Part shown: positions 24,196 through 32,367 of the stretch, one piece after another | Layout: each line of letters begins with the position of its first letter | Position numbering within the stretch: the stretch's first letter is position 1 | DNA from: a bacterium | GTDB taxonomy: Bacteria; Vulcanimicrobiota; Xenobia; Xenobiales; Xenobiaceae | DNA: 32,367 nucleotides | Reading direction: 5' to 3' | NCBI GenBank assembly: GCA_030535355.1 | Contig: JAUNIO010000037.1 | Coordinates: forward strand, 1-32,367 | Program-made: the position numbers and the translations under genes | Notes under the pieces: generated by a model | What the model was told of the DNA's origin: nothing | Database searches by the model: none | The model's input: only the letters and a program-made list of their open reading frames with translations

Positions 24196-25215
24196 TTAGC
24201 CCAGTAACTGCATCTCAGCCATTTTTTCGGCGATCTGCACTGCGTTGGTCGCGGCCCCCTTGCGCAGATTATCCCCAACTACCCACATGGCTAAGCCTTT
24301 CTCTATGCTGGCATCCCGGCGAATGCGGCCAACCAGCACTAAATCCTGATGCTCAGCCTGCAGAGGAGTAGGATAAATGCCGGACTGAGGCTCATCCAGC
24401 ACTTTTATGCCAGGCGCACGGCTCAGCTCTGCGCGTATTTCCCCAGGTTCTGCCTCGCGTTCTGTCTGAAATTGCACGGCTTCGCTGTGAGCGTAAAACA
24501 CCGGCACACGCACGCAAGTAGCCATCACGGGAAGCTGGGGAGCATCCAAAATCTTTTGGGTTTCTTTGATCATTTTAATCTCTTCGCCGCTGAAACCCTC
24601 AGCATCAAACGAGCCGATCTGCGGCAGCAGATTAAAGGCGATCTGCTGCGGATAAGCCTTGGGAGCGGGAATCTCTGCACCTTGAGACCAAGCATTGGCC
24701 TGAGCGCGCAGCTCGGCAATAGCTTCTTTGCCCGTTCCCGACACGGATTGGTACGTAGCCACCGTCACCCGCTGCAGCCCCCATTTCCTCTGCACAGGCG
24801 CTAAGGCCACCACCATTTGGATAGTCGAGCAGTTGGGATTGGCGATAATCCCCCGATGATAGCGCAAATGCTCGGGATTTACCTCGGGAACCACCAAGGG
24901 AACGTCAGCGCACATCCGGTAAGCGGCAGAATTATCTATTACAATCGCCCCAGCAGAGCGCGCCCTAGGAACATAATCAGCTGAAGCAATTTCACCGCCG
25001 GCAAAAAGCGCCAAATCCACGCCTGCGAAATCAAAATCCGCAATATTTTGGACCGTAAGATTCTCCCCGCGAAATTGCACACTGCTGCCCGCCGAGCGGG
25101 CTGTTGCTAAGGCCACAACACGGGCTATGGGCAGCCGGCTTGACTCTAAAACAGCCAGCATAGTGCCGCCCACAGCGCCAGTTACCCCAACGACAGCTAT
25201 CACTAAATCTTTCAT
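24196..25215 (-). CDS. asd: Aspartate-semialdehyde dehydrogenase
   Basis: 339 residues, standard length. It converts aspartyl phosphate to aspartate semialdehyde using NADPH. N-terminal Rossmann: AVVGVTGAVGGTMLAVLE. Active-site Cys in ANPNCSTIQMV near residue 130. TYQSVSGTGKEAIAEL near 160, GFSGEEIKMIKETQKIL near 210 (substrate binding), and VVGDNLRKGAATNAVQIAE near 312. AGAGGT precedes ATG 25215. It follows dapB by 21 bp and precedes lysC, so product and supplier genes sit together. Confidence 0.97.
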   Translation of the reverse strand: MKDLVIAVVGVTGAVGGTMLAVLESSRLPIARVVALATARSAGSSVQFRGENLTVQNIADFDFAGVDLALFAGGEIASADYVPRARSAGAIVIDNSAAYRMCADVPLVVPEVNPEHLRYHRGIIANPNCSTIQMVVALAPVQRKWGLQRVTVATYQSVSGTGKEAIAELRAQANAWSQGAEIPAPKAYPQQIAFNLLPQIGSFDAEGFSGEEIKMIKETQKILDAPQLPVMATCVRVPVFYAHSEAVQFQTEREAEPGEIRAELSRAPGIKVLDEPQSGIYPTPLQAEHQDLVLVGRIRRDASIEKGLAMWVVGDNLRKGAATNAVQIAEKMAEMQLLG

Positions 25216-25236
25216 GTGTACCTCTGCGCCTATCCC

Positions 25237-26052
25237 CTATTCGATAATGTTCTCCAAGCCATTGACCACACCCTTAATCGAATGTACCCGCTCGATAGCA
25301 TAGATAACACCGGGCATAAAACAGGCCCGCCCCGTGGAATTGTGGATAATATGAAATGTTTCCTCAGTGTTGCCAAAGACAACTTCCTGCTGAGCGACCA
25401 CTCCGGGCATGCGCACCGAATGAATGCGCACCCCGCCCATGTTGCCGCCACGGGCACCTTTTACGGTTTCCTCTCCCGCCGTAATTGAGCGAAAACCGCT
25501 ATTGGCCCGCGCCCGGTTCATCAGTTCCGCCGTGCGGCGGGCAGTTCCCGAAGGCGCGTCTAATTTGCGCTCATGATGACGCTCAATTATCTCCGCCCAG
25601 CGGAAATAATGCGAAGCCTCAGCTGCAAAGCGCATCATCAGCACCGCTCCCATGGCAAAATTAGGAGCATACAGCAAAGAATATCCATGCTCTGAGGCCA
25701 AAGAGTTCAGTTCCTCCTCATCAGCCCGAGGAATATTGGTAGTGCCCACCACACAGGCCACATCATGAGCAAACGCCTGCAGCACGACCTCTTTAACATT
25801 CGTTCCAGTAGAGACCTCCACTAAAACTCCACCCTTAGCTGCTTCCATAGCCTCAGCAGCATCGACGGTCACCAGGACTCCGCAGGGTTCTCCCATGACA
25901 AGTTCACCGATGTCTTCACCCAAATGGCGGGCATGGCCCAAAGCTGCTACCAAGTGCATATCGGCTCTCGCCAAAATCGTGCGCACAATCTCGCGCCCCA
26001 TTTTCCCGGTCGCCCCTGAGATTACCACCCGTACTTCATCGAGATTATCCAT
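25237..26052 (-). CDS. dapB: 4-hydroxy-tetrahydrodipicolinate reductase
   Basis: 271 residues, typical for DapB, the second step specific to the lysine/diaminopimelate branch. NAD(P) motif VVISGATGKMGREIVRTIL. Central catalytic motif EIIERHHERKLDAPSGTA. Also VVGTTNIPRADEEEL and VVFGNTEETFHIIHNSTGR. The strong site GAGGAG precedes ATG 26052. The usual partner dapA is not in the window. With asd and lysC downstream it forms a diaminopimelate/lysine cluster. Confidence 0.97.
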   Translation of the reverse strand: MDNLDEVRVVISGATGKMGREIVRTILARADMHLVAALGHARHLGEDIGELVMGEPCGVLVTVDAAEAMEAAKGGVLVEVSTGTNVKEVVLQAFAHDVACVVGTTNIPRADEEELNSLASEHGYSLLYAPNFAMGAVLMMRFAAEASHYFRWAEIIERHHERKLDAPSGTARRTAELMNRARANSGFRSITAGEETVKGARGGNMGGVRIHSVRMPGVVAQQEVVFGNTEETFHIIHNSTGRACFMPGVIYAIERVHSIKGVVNGLENIIE

Positions 26053-26124
26053 ATTGTTCTCCTCGTCGGCCTAAGCCCAACAACATCTTGCGCCATGCTG
26101 CTCTGGCATCTGCAGCATTCAGCG

Positions 26125-27444
26125 TTACTTAACGGAATTGCAGTTTTTACAAGTAAGTTGATCACAATTTCTCAGCTCTGCGGCTGAGCTAACCGCCACA
26201 CAGCCATCTAATTCGCGCAAAGGCCCCACAGCGGCTAAATGAAAACGGCCCGGTGCCAATACTTCACGGGCAGCCTGCAGCACATCCGCACGGGTAACAG
26301 CGTCTATGCGCTCGTCAAATTCGGCTTCAGAAATATAGCGGCCCTGATAGCATTCAGTTTTGGCCAAACGCATTAAATGAGCTGATGTAGATTCCAATCC
26401 CAACGCCAGAGTGCCTTTAATGTATTCCTGGGCGCGTTTCAGCTCAGCTTCCGTAATCCCGTTTTGGCACAGTTCATCAACGACCTGACGGCTTAATTCC
26501 AAAACTTGCTCAGCTTTATCCGGCGATGTACCGGCATATATGCCAAAGCTGCCGCAGTCTCGATAGCTGTTCTGAAACGTTCCAACCGCATAAGCCAAGC
26601 CGCGCTTTTCGCGAATTTCCTGAAATAACCGACAAGACATAGAGCCGCCTAGAACGCTGTCCAAAACCAGCATAGCATAACGGCGCGGATCGCTGGCCGA
26701 CAGACCGGTAACCCCATAGCAGAGATTCACCTGTTCATCGTCGCGAAACAGTACGGCCTTAGAGGCCTGAGCGTTGGGGAAACCGCCTACGGTTAAATTA
26801 GGCTCACTCTCAGGCTGCGGCAGCTCCCACTTTTCGACGCGCTTTACCAGCTCGTCATGGCTGATATTGCCAGCCACAGCTACTACCAAGCGGTCCGCCG
26901 TATAGCAGTCCTTCATGTAGCGCAGAAAATCACTGCGCCCATACGCGGAAACCTGAGCACGGCTGCCCAAAATAGGCAGCCCTAGAGGATGATCGGGCCA
27001 CAAAGTGCGATGGAACAGTTCAAAAACCACATCTTCGGGGTTATCTTCATACATGCTTATTTCTTCCAGGACAACCCCTTTTTCGCGCTCCAATTCCTCC
27101 TCGGCAAATACCGAATGCAAAAACATATCGCTGAGCACATCCCAGGCCAAGGCAAAATGCTTCTCGATCACTCTAGCGTAAAAACAGGTATGCTCTTTTT
27201 CGGTAAACGCGTTCATCTGCGCACCGACGCCATCCATAAGCTGGGCGATCTCCGCGGCACTGCGCCTTTCCGTTCCCTTAAAAAGCATGTGCTCTATAAA
27301 ATGCGAAAGACCAGCCTGCTGAGAACTTTCATAGCGCGATCCAGTTTTAACCCACAGGCCCAGTGCACAAGAACTAAAGCCCGGCACCCGCTCGGACAAA
27401 ATTACTGCCCCATTGTCCAGCACCGTTTTTGAGACCATAACCAA
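26125..27444 (-). CDS. M16 family zinc metallopeptidase
   Basis: 439 residues. The inverted zinc motif HxxEH appears as H48-FI-E51-H52 in LSHFIEHMLFKGTERR, with the distal glutamate region ELEREKGVVLEEISMYEDNPED near 120-140. The second half, for example MSCRLFQEIREKRGLAYAVGTF near 250, is the non-catalytic substrate domain, as in mitochondrial processing peptidase beta-like bacterial enzymes. It probably degrades peptides or processes exported ones, with no signal peptide seen. It is the first gene of the dapB-asd-lysC run, 72 bp upstream of dapB. M16 next to lysine-pathway genes occurs in several anaerobic lineages. Confidence 0.93.
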   Translation of the reverse strand: MVMVSKTVLDNGAVILSERVPGFSSCALGLWVKTGSRYESSQQAGLSHFIEHMLFKGTERRSAAEIAQLMDGVGAQMNAFTEKEHTCFYARVIEKHFALAWDVLSDMFLHSVFAEEELEREKGVVLEEISMYEDNPEDVVFELFHRTLWPDHPLGLPILGSRAQVSAYGRSDFLRYMKDCYTADRLVVAVAGNISHDELVKRVEKWELPQPESEPNLTVGGFPNAQASKAVLFRDDEQVNLCYGVTGLSASDPRRYAMLVLDSVLGGSMSCRLFQEIREKRGLAYAVGTFQNSYRDCGSFGIYAGTSPDKAEQVLELSRQVVDELCQNGITEAELKRAQEYIKGTLALGLESTSAHLMRLAKTECYQGRYISEAEFDERIDAVTRADVLQAAREVLAPGRFHLAAVGPLRELDGCVAVSSAAELRNCDQLTCKNCNSVK

Positions 27445-27591
27445 CCAACCTAAAACAGTATGCAGACCGGCAAAGTTTTGCCCGGCGCAACATCCCTTAA
27501 AATTATCATTAACTTATCTTAAACTATTTATAACTTTTTTAGATTCTAGTTAATAATAATTAAACCTTTATTCTCTTAGCAAATCGCACAG

Positions 27592-27667
27592 CCGTCAAAT
27601 ATGCCTGTTGCTGCGTTTGGCGAAACGTAAATGTTTGCGTTTTAACTAGTTTAATGGCCAAATTAAT
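27592..27667 (-). repeat. Dispersed repeat family B, copy 2
   Basis: 76 bp that align with 24114-24190 in the same orientation. It lies in the 264-bp gap between recN and the M16 gene, next to the family C hairpin. The gap otherwise contains only AT-rich sequence (27500-27570) that probably includes the M16 promoter. Confidence 0.8.
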
Positions 27668-27673
27668 CATCAG

Positions 27674-27715
27674 TTGCTAGTGAGCGCCAAAACTACGTTT
27701 GACGCTTACTAGCAA
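27674..27715 (-). terminator. Hairpin at the recN stop (repeat family C)
   Basis: A 13-bp stem with one G-U pair (27674-27686 with 27703-27715). Read on the minus strand, the core AGTAAGCGTC...ACGTAGTTTTGGCGC is the same as in 9774-9805. The outer bases differ from the other copy, but both arms changed together. The recN stop codon lies inside the first arm. Confidence 0.65.
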
Positions 27716-29397
27716 AACGCCGCTCGCTGCTCTTCTGCCCGCTGCAGCAAAGCGCAGGCGTGACGCCGCGCCGTATCCGTATCTTCTCCCGATAACATGC
27801 GCGCCAATTCCAGTTCCCGCTCTTCTGGATTTAGACAGCTGCCCACCGTAACCGTGCGGCCTTCTTCTACCCGTTTGTGCATGTGGTACTGACGTTCTCC
27901 GGCCGCAGCCAGCACAGCTAAGTGAGTAACGCAGATAACCTGAGCGCGGCTGGCCAATTCCATTAGACTATGCGCCACATCCTGACCTGCTAAACCGCCC
28001 AATCCGGAATCTATCTCATCATAAACCACCGTGCGCACCTTATTAAAACGGGAAAAAATTACCGTGAGCGCCAGCATAACCCTAGACATTTCTCCGCCAG
28101 AAGCGACTTTAGCCAACGGCTTAAAAGCCTCTCCGGGATTAGGGGCGAACAAAAACTCCACCTTATCTTCCCCGTCGCTTCCCGGTTCCACCAGCTGCTG
28201 ACAATCGACCTGAAAACGGCTCTGCTTAAGTCCCACAGCGGCCAGTTCCCGTTCTACCATGGCCGACATTTCCACAGCAGTGCGGCGCCGCTGGTCGCTA
28301 ATTTGCAAAGCTAATTCGTGCATTTCCGCCAGCAAGCGGCCTTCTTCTTCCTGCAGCGCTTCACCCTGTTCCCCACGTCCCAGAAGCTCCTCCACCTTGC
28401 GCTGCGCCGCAGCCCGGTAATTGAGCACATCTGCCAATTCCGGGCCATATTTGCGCTGCAGACGCCGCAGCGCTTCATGGCGTTCCTGAAGACTATCCAA
28501 TTCCCGGGGATCGCTGGCTATTTCTTCATGGTAGGCGTACAGCTCGTGAATGCACTCGCGCACATTGATTTCCGCATCTTGCAGGAGCTGCCCCAGCGGC
28601 TGTAAACGCTTATCTTTACCTGAAAGCGTTTGCAAAACTGCCGCCGCGCTGCCCAAAAGCTCTTCGGCGCCGTGTTCTCCATCTAAGCTCTGGAGTGCGC
28701 CAGCACATCCCTGGGCCAGCTCTTCAGCAGCTGACAGAACTTTAATGCGCTCTTCCAGCTGAACATCTTCGCCGATCTGCGGCGCGGCCCCGTCAATTTC
28801 TTCTATTTCGTGATTGGACCAGTCGATTTCTCGCAGGCGCAGACGCTCTCCCTCCTGAATATCGGCCAATTCGCGCTCAATCTGACCGTGGCGGCGATAA
28901 AGCACTCCATAGCGCTCTACACGGGCTTCATGCTCCCGTCCCGATAAATGATCGACCATGCCCAAATGCACAGCTGGGCGCATTAGGGCGTACTGCTGAT
29001 GCTGACCGTGAAAATCCACCAGCAAAGCCCCGAGCTCGCGCAGATTGCTAAGGGCTATCATCCTGCCATTTAGACGGCTAACGGTGCGTCCGCTGCTGCG
29101 AATCTCGCGGGTCAGCACTAAGTCCATAGGTTCTTCGAGATCGGAAAATCCCCATTCCGCCAGCAATTTATAGACATTAGCCCCAACATCTATGAACCTC
29201 GCACTGACGAAGCCATTTTCCGTGCCAGTGCGCAGTGGCTTTTCCCGAAGACTGCCGCCCAAAAGATAGTTTAAGGCTTCAACCACCAAAGATTTACCCG
29301 CTCCGGTTTCTCCGGTCAGAACATTCAGACCAGCGCCAAAACTAAAAGAGGCTTCGGCGACAATGGCAAAATTAGAAATTTCCAGATCCGCTAACAT
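27709..29397 (-). CDS. recN: DNA repair protein RecN
   Basis: 562 residues, standard length. SMC-like ATPase: MLADLEISNFAIV, Walker A GETGAGKS near 30-37, a long coiled-coil middle (about 150-370), then the ABC signature region LAKVASGGEMSRVMLAL near 430-446 and Walker B VVYDEIDSGLGGLAG. It acts in double-strand-break repair with RecA. No strong Shine-Dalgarno; the ATG at 29397 gives the expected N-terminus. It is divergent from the topoisomerase and ends in a family C hairpin. No SOS box is identified in the divergent 200-bp region, though I cannot exclude one. Confidence 0.97.
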   Translation of the reverse strand: MLADLEISNFAIVAEASFSFGAGLNVLTGETGAGKSLVVEALNYLLGGSLREKPLRTGTENGFVSARFIDVGANVYKLLAEWGFSDLEEPMDLVLTREIRSSGRTVSRLNGRMIALSNLRELGALLVDFHGQHQQYALMRPAVHLGMVDHLSGREHEARVERYGVLYRRHGQIERELADIQEGERLRLREIDWSNHEIEEIDGAAPQIGEDVQLEERIKVLSAAEELAQGCAGALQSLDGEHGAEELLGSAAAVLQTLSGKDKRLQPLGQLLQDAEINVRECIHELYAYHEEIASDPRELDSLQERHEALRRLQRKYGPELADVLNYRAAAQRKVEELLGRGEQGEALQEEEGRLLAEMHELALQISDQRRRTAVEMSAMVERELAAVGLKQSRFQVDCQQLVEPGSDGEDKVEFLFAPNPGEAFKPLAKVASGGEMSRVMLALTVIFSRFNKVRTVVYDEIDSGLGGLAGQDVAHSLMELASRAQVICVTHLAVLAAAGERQYHMHKRVEEGRTVTVGSCLNPEERELELARMLSGEDTDTARRHACALLQRAEEQRAAFC

Positions 29398-29489
29398 ACA
29401 GCCAGAATTATTCCTGGCTTCGCGTCATCCTGCCGAATTGCGTCATCCGTCAGAACTGTAAAGGGAGGCCGGCAGTTCGCAGGCTGGCG

Positions 29490-29511
29490 GATCGCTAACT
29501 TAACGACATTG
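29490..29511 (+). repeat. Terminal fragment of repeat family A
   Basis: GATCGCTAACTTAACG then ACATTG matches, in reverse complement, the left end of the 16206-16435 element (CAATGTC...GTTAGCGATC). It is short (22 bp), so the link is suggestive. It sits between recN and the topoisomerase. Confidence 0.4.
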
Positions 29512-29523
29512 ACTATTACCCTC

Positions 29524-29551
29524 TTGACGATATTTTCTGAAGAAGTAAAAT
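29524..29551 (+). promoter_or_regulatory. Promoter of the topoisomerase gene
   Basis: TTGACG (29524-29529), 16 bases, TAAAAT (29546-29551): five of six consensus bases in each hexamer. It is followed by GGAGG and GTG 29598. Confidence 0.55.
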
Positions 29552-29597
29552 CACAAACAACATATTATTACAGACTCGCTTTCGGAGGCGACCAAAC

Positions 29598-32367
29598 GTG
29601 GCCAAATCACTAATTATCGCAGAGAAACCCAGCGTAGCTAAAGATATTTCCAAAGTTCTGGGCAAGTTCGAAGATCAAAAAGAATACTTGGAAAACGACA
29701 GCTACGTCGTTTCTTGGGCTGTGGGCCATTTAGTGGAATTTATCGCCCCAGAAGACATAGACCCCAAATACAAAGCCTGGAAACTCGACGATCTGCCGAT
29801 TTTGCCGGAAACGTTTCAGTTCCGCGCTAAAGACAAATGCGGTGCGCGCCTCAGTATAATCAGCAAGCTGCTGAAGCGCAAAGACATAGACAGCGTCATC
29901 AATGCCTGCGATGCCGGGCGCGAAGGCGAACTAATTTTTAGAGAACTTTTAGATTACTGCCAATGCCGCAAGCCCACGCGCCGTTTATGGCTTCAGTCTA
30001 TGACTCCTGACGCTATTCGCGAAGCCTTTGCAGTAATGCGTCCCGGCGAAGAATATAACAATTTAGGCGACGCCGCTAAATGCCGCTCCGAAGCTGACTG
30101 GCTAATCGGCATCAACGCCACTAGAGCGCTTACCAAACGCCTGCGCACCCGCAGCGAAAAAGTTTCCTGGTCGGCAGGGCGCGTGCAGACTCCCACCCTG
30201 GCCATGCTGGCCGAGCGCGAACTGGCTATTCTTGCCTTCCGCCCCACACCATTTTGGCGTCTCAAAGGTCAGTTTACAGCGCCTGACGGTTCGGATCAGG
30301 CTCACGTTTACGAAGGCACCTGGTACGATCCCAAATTTAAAGAAAACGAAGACGATCCCCGCAAAAAAGATTGGATCGTCAGCGCCGAGCAGCTGCAGAA
30401 GATCGTTGATGCCGTGCGCGGTCAAAAAGGAACTGCCAGCGAAACCCGCAAAAATCGCAGTGAATCAGCCCCAGGGCTTTTCGATCTCACCACCCTGCAG
30501 CGTGAAGCCAATAAGCGTTTTGGCATGTCAGCGCGTTCTACGTTAGCTATTGCCCAGCGCCTTTACGAAAGCTATAAACTGATCACCTACCCGCGCACTT
30601 CATCCAAATGCCTGCCTTCAGATTACCGTCAGCCTGTGGGCGACGTTCTGCGCACTATGGAAAGCTACCGCGGCCTGGAACCCAGCGGCCGCCTAGACTT
30701 TCCGCAGTACACGGCCAGCGCCCAGTACCTGCAAAAACACGGTTTAGATAACGGCTACCGCATCTTTGACGACAGCAAGATCAGCGATCACTTCGCCATC
30801 ATACCCACAGTTACTAAAGCTACACCCAAACTCAAAGAAGAGGAAGCCAAAATCTACGACCTCATAGTGCGCCGCTTCTTAGCAGCTTTCTATCCTGCGG
30901 CCAAGTGGATAGACACCGAACGCACGACAATAGTCAGCGGGCACTATTTCCGCTCTACAGGAAAGACCCTCGTTGAGCCAGGCTGGCGCGAAGTCTATGG
31001 GAGAAGCTCGCAAATTCAGGACGAAAATGATAGCAAAGGACTGCCGGAATTAGTTTATCCCCAGAACTCCACCAGCGCTGCCGCCCGCAATCTTTCGCTA
31101 GAAGAAAAAGCGGAACAGACTAAGCCTCCGGCACGCTATACCGAGGCCAGCCTCTTGGCCCAGATGGAAAATGCCGGCAAAAAAGTAGATGACAAAGAGC
31201 TGTCCCACATGCTCAAAGAATCGGGAGGATTGGGCACTCCCGCGACAAGAGCTGAGATTATAGAATCTTTGCTCACCCGCGGCTACATTGAGCGCATGGA
31301 TAAAGCTCTGCGCACCACCACTAAAGGTATTATCCTCATCGACATGCTCAAACGCATAGATGTGGCCCGCCTAACCTCGCCAGCTCTGACCGGCGAAATG
31401 GAAAAACACTTACAGCAAGTGGAAAACGGCGAGCGCCTGCGCAAAGCCTACATGGACGAAATCACTGACTATACAGTAGATATTATTACCAAAACCAAGG
31501 GATTTGACTATGACGCTCTTTTCGAGCATGAAACGCCGCTGGGGGAATGTCCCTGCTGTCACAAAGGCATGGTCTATGAACGGATGCGCTTTTACACCTG
31601 CGAGCACAACGCGGGCAAAGATGACGGAGGCTGCAAATTTATTATTTGGAAAGACCGCTCTGGACGCTATATAGACACAGCCACAGCCAAAGAACTCGTC
31701 AATCAAGGACAAACCGAAATATTAGAAGGCTTTCCGGGCGGCAGCAACCAAAGCTACAAAGCTGCGCTGCGCCTCAACCCGCAAAGCTATGAAGTTGAAT
31801 TCGTCGGCAACTCGCCTGCTTACGGCTATAGCGCGGACAATCCCGATTTGCCAGAACTGTCGGTTGATACCACTCCAGTAGGCGTATGCCCCTTCCATCC
31901 CGACTGCAAGGTCATGGAAACGGCCACCCATTACTGCTGCGAAAAGAAATGCGTAGAGACCCAAGCGCACAAGAGCGGCTTCATTCTGCCACGAGTGGTC
32001 TGCAAGCGCATCATCACGCGTGAAGAGCTTATCCCTTATCTACAGACTGGCAAAAGCGAGCTTTTAGAGAACTTCACTTCCAAGTTCAACAAGCCCTTTA
32101 AAGGGTATCTAGTGCTCAAGCCTACCGGGCGCCACGGTTTTGAATTCCTACCGCGGGGAGGAGCCAAAAAAGCGGCGGCAGCAAATGCTGATGAGGCCGA
32201 AAAAGGCACTGCCAAGCGCACGGCGCGGAAAAGCGCAGCCGCTGCCAACGCTCCAGATGAAGCCAAGCCCGCCAAGCGCACAGCGCGAAAGAGCGCAGCC
32301 GCTGCCAACGCTGCAGATGAAGCCAAGCCCGTCAAACGCACAGCGCGGAAAAGCGCAGTCACTGCCA
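29598..32367 (+). CDS. topB: DNA topoisomerase III with basic repeat tail, 3' truncated
   Basis: Open from GTG 29598 (GGAGG nine bases upstream) to the right edge, at least 923 residues, no stop seen. Type IA topoisomerase: Toprim with SLIIAEKPSVAK at the N-terminus and NACDAGREGELIF near residue 100. The catalytic tyrosine is Tyr331 in LITYPRTSS, matching the Topo III position (Tyr328 in E. coli). Then GRVQTPTLAML and GGLGTPATRAEIIESLL. The C-terminal part has two Cys clusters (GECPCCHKG...C...C and GVCPFHPDC...CC...C), putative zinc ribbons near 650 and 760. From about residue 855 a Lys/Ala-rich tail begins, with the 20-residue repeat AKRTARKSAAAANA(P/A)DEAKP, and continues past the edge. 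It decatenates or unwinds single-stranded DNA. Confidence 0.92.
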   Translation, partial: MAKSLIIAEKPSVAKDISKVLGKFEDQKEYLENDSYVVSWAVGHLVEFIAPEDIDPKYKAWKLDDLPILPETFQFRAKDKCGARLSIISKLLKRKDIDSVINACDAGREGELIFRELLDYCQCRKPTRRLWLQSMTPDAIREAFAVMRPGEEYNNLGDAAKCRSEADWLIGINATRALTKRLRTRSEKVSWSAGRVQTPTLAMLAERELAILAFRPTPFWRLKGQFTAPDGSDQAHVYEGTWYDPKFKENEDDPRKKDWIVSAEQLQKIVDAVRGQKGTASETRKNRSESAPGLFDLTTLQREANKRFGMSARSTLAIAQRLYESYKLITYPRTSSKCLPSDYRQPVGDVLRTMESYRGLEPSGRLDFPQYTASAQYLQKHGLDNGYRIFDDSKISDHFAIIPTVTKATPKLKEEEAKIYDLIVRRFLAAFYPAAKWIDTERTTIVSGHYFRSTGKTLVEPGWREVYGRSSQIQDENDSKGLPELVYPQNSTSAAARNLSLEEKAEQTKPPARYTEASLLAQMENAGKKVDDKELSHMLKESGGLGTPATRAEIIESLLTRGYIERMDKALRTTTKGIILIDMLKRIDVARLTSPALTGEMEKHLQQVENGERLRKAYMDEITDYTVDIITKTKGFDYDALFEHETPLGECPCCHKGMVYERMRFYTCEHNAGKDDGGCKFIIWKDRSGRYIDTATAKELVNQGQTEILEGFPGGSNQSYKAALRLNPQSYEVEFVGNSPAYGYSADNPDLPELSVDTTPVGVCPFHPDCKVMETATHYCCEKKCVETQAHKSGFILPRVVCKRIITREELIPYLQTGKSELLENFTSKFNKPFKGYLVLKPTGRHGFEFLPRGGAKKAAAANADEAEKGTAKRTARKSAAAANAPDEAKPAKRTARKSAAAANAADEAKPVKRTARKSAVTA
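32211..32367 (+). repeat. 60-bp tandem repeat in the topoisomerase tail
   Basis: Units begin at 32211, 32271 and 32331, each starting GCCAAGCGCAC-like and exactly 60 bp (20 codons) long. They encode AKRTARKSAAAANA-type basic repeats that resemble the tail of histone H1 or bacterial H1-like proteins. The array is cut by the window edge. Confidence 0.88.

Noticed and set aside
27445-27708. Lysine riboswitch before the M16-dapB-asd-lysC operon
   Set aside because: The gap contains AT-rich sequence, repeat family B and hairpin C but no purine-rich lysine-riboswitch core that I can identify.

Overview
The window is bacterial chromosome, densely coded on both strands. It suggests an anaerobic, amino-acid-using bacterium with an outer membrane: there are B12/PLP-dependent lysine 5,6-aminomutase genes, a tetrahaem NrfH-type quinol dehydrogenase, prepilin-like proteins, a Bcr/CflA-type drug exporter, a secreted TlpA-like thioredoxin and a squalene/phytoene synthase-family enzyme. 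No rRNA, tRNA, CRISPR array, insertion sequence or phage gene was found. The sequence alone does not fix the phylum.

Layout. 1-213 (-): start of a Lys/Pro-rich protein of unknown function that runs off the left edge. 296-7645 (+): a co-directional run kamC (MutS-like reactivase ATPase), kamD, kamE, a membrane protein made of two fused copies of the lipid II flippase Amj, a squalene/phytoene synthase-family enzyme and a small DMT-type membrane protein. 7755-9772 (+): a 67-residue Cys protein, a CYTH-domain protein and a GT2 glycosyltransferase with a fused Rossmann-like domain. 10313-14740 (+): a YcgR/PilZ-like protein with a weak c-di-GMP motif, then an 1161-residue relative of glucosamine-6-phosphate synthase (GlmS), about twice the normal length. 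14831-17504 (-): drug exporter and a membrane-anchored protein of unknown function. 17986-19835 (+): UGT-like glycosyltransferase and TlpA-like thioredoxin. 19994-21475 (-): two prepilin-like proteins. 21632-21976 (+): MazG-like pyrophosphohydrolase. 22118-27444 (-): M16 peptidase, dapB, asd, lysC and nrfH, transcribed in that order. 27709-29397 (-): recN. 29598 to the right edge (+): topoisomerase III with a basic repeat tail, truncated by the window.

How the genes fit together. The left third joins lysine fermentation (KamD/KamE catalyse, KamC probably reactivates) to envelope-lipid functions (Amj, polyprenyl coupling, glycosyl transfer). The right third makes aspartate-family amino acids, so lysine synthesis and lysine breakdown genes lie within 25 kb. 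The rest of both pathways (kamA, kamB, kdd, kce; dapA) is not in the window.

The most unusual items are the tandem Amj fusion, the oversized GlmS-like protein, the histone-H1-like tail of the topoisomerase, and three families of short dispersed non-coding repeats. One family is a stop-codon-overlapping hairpin whose two copies show compensatory base changes; another looks like a MITE with imperfect terminal inverted repeats.
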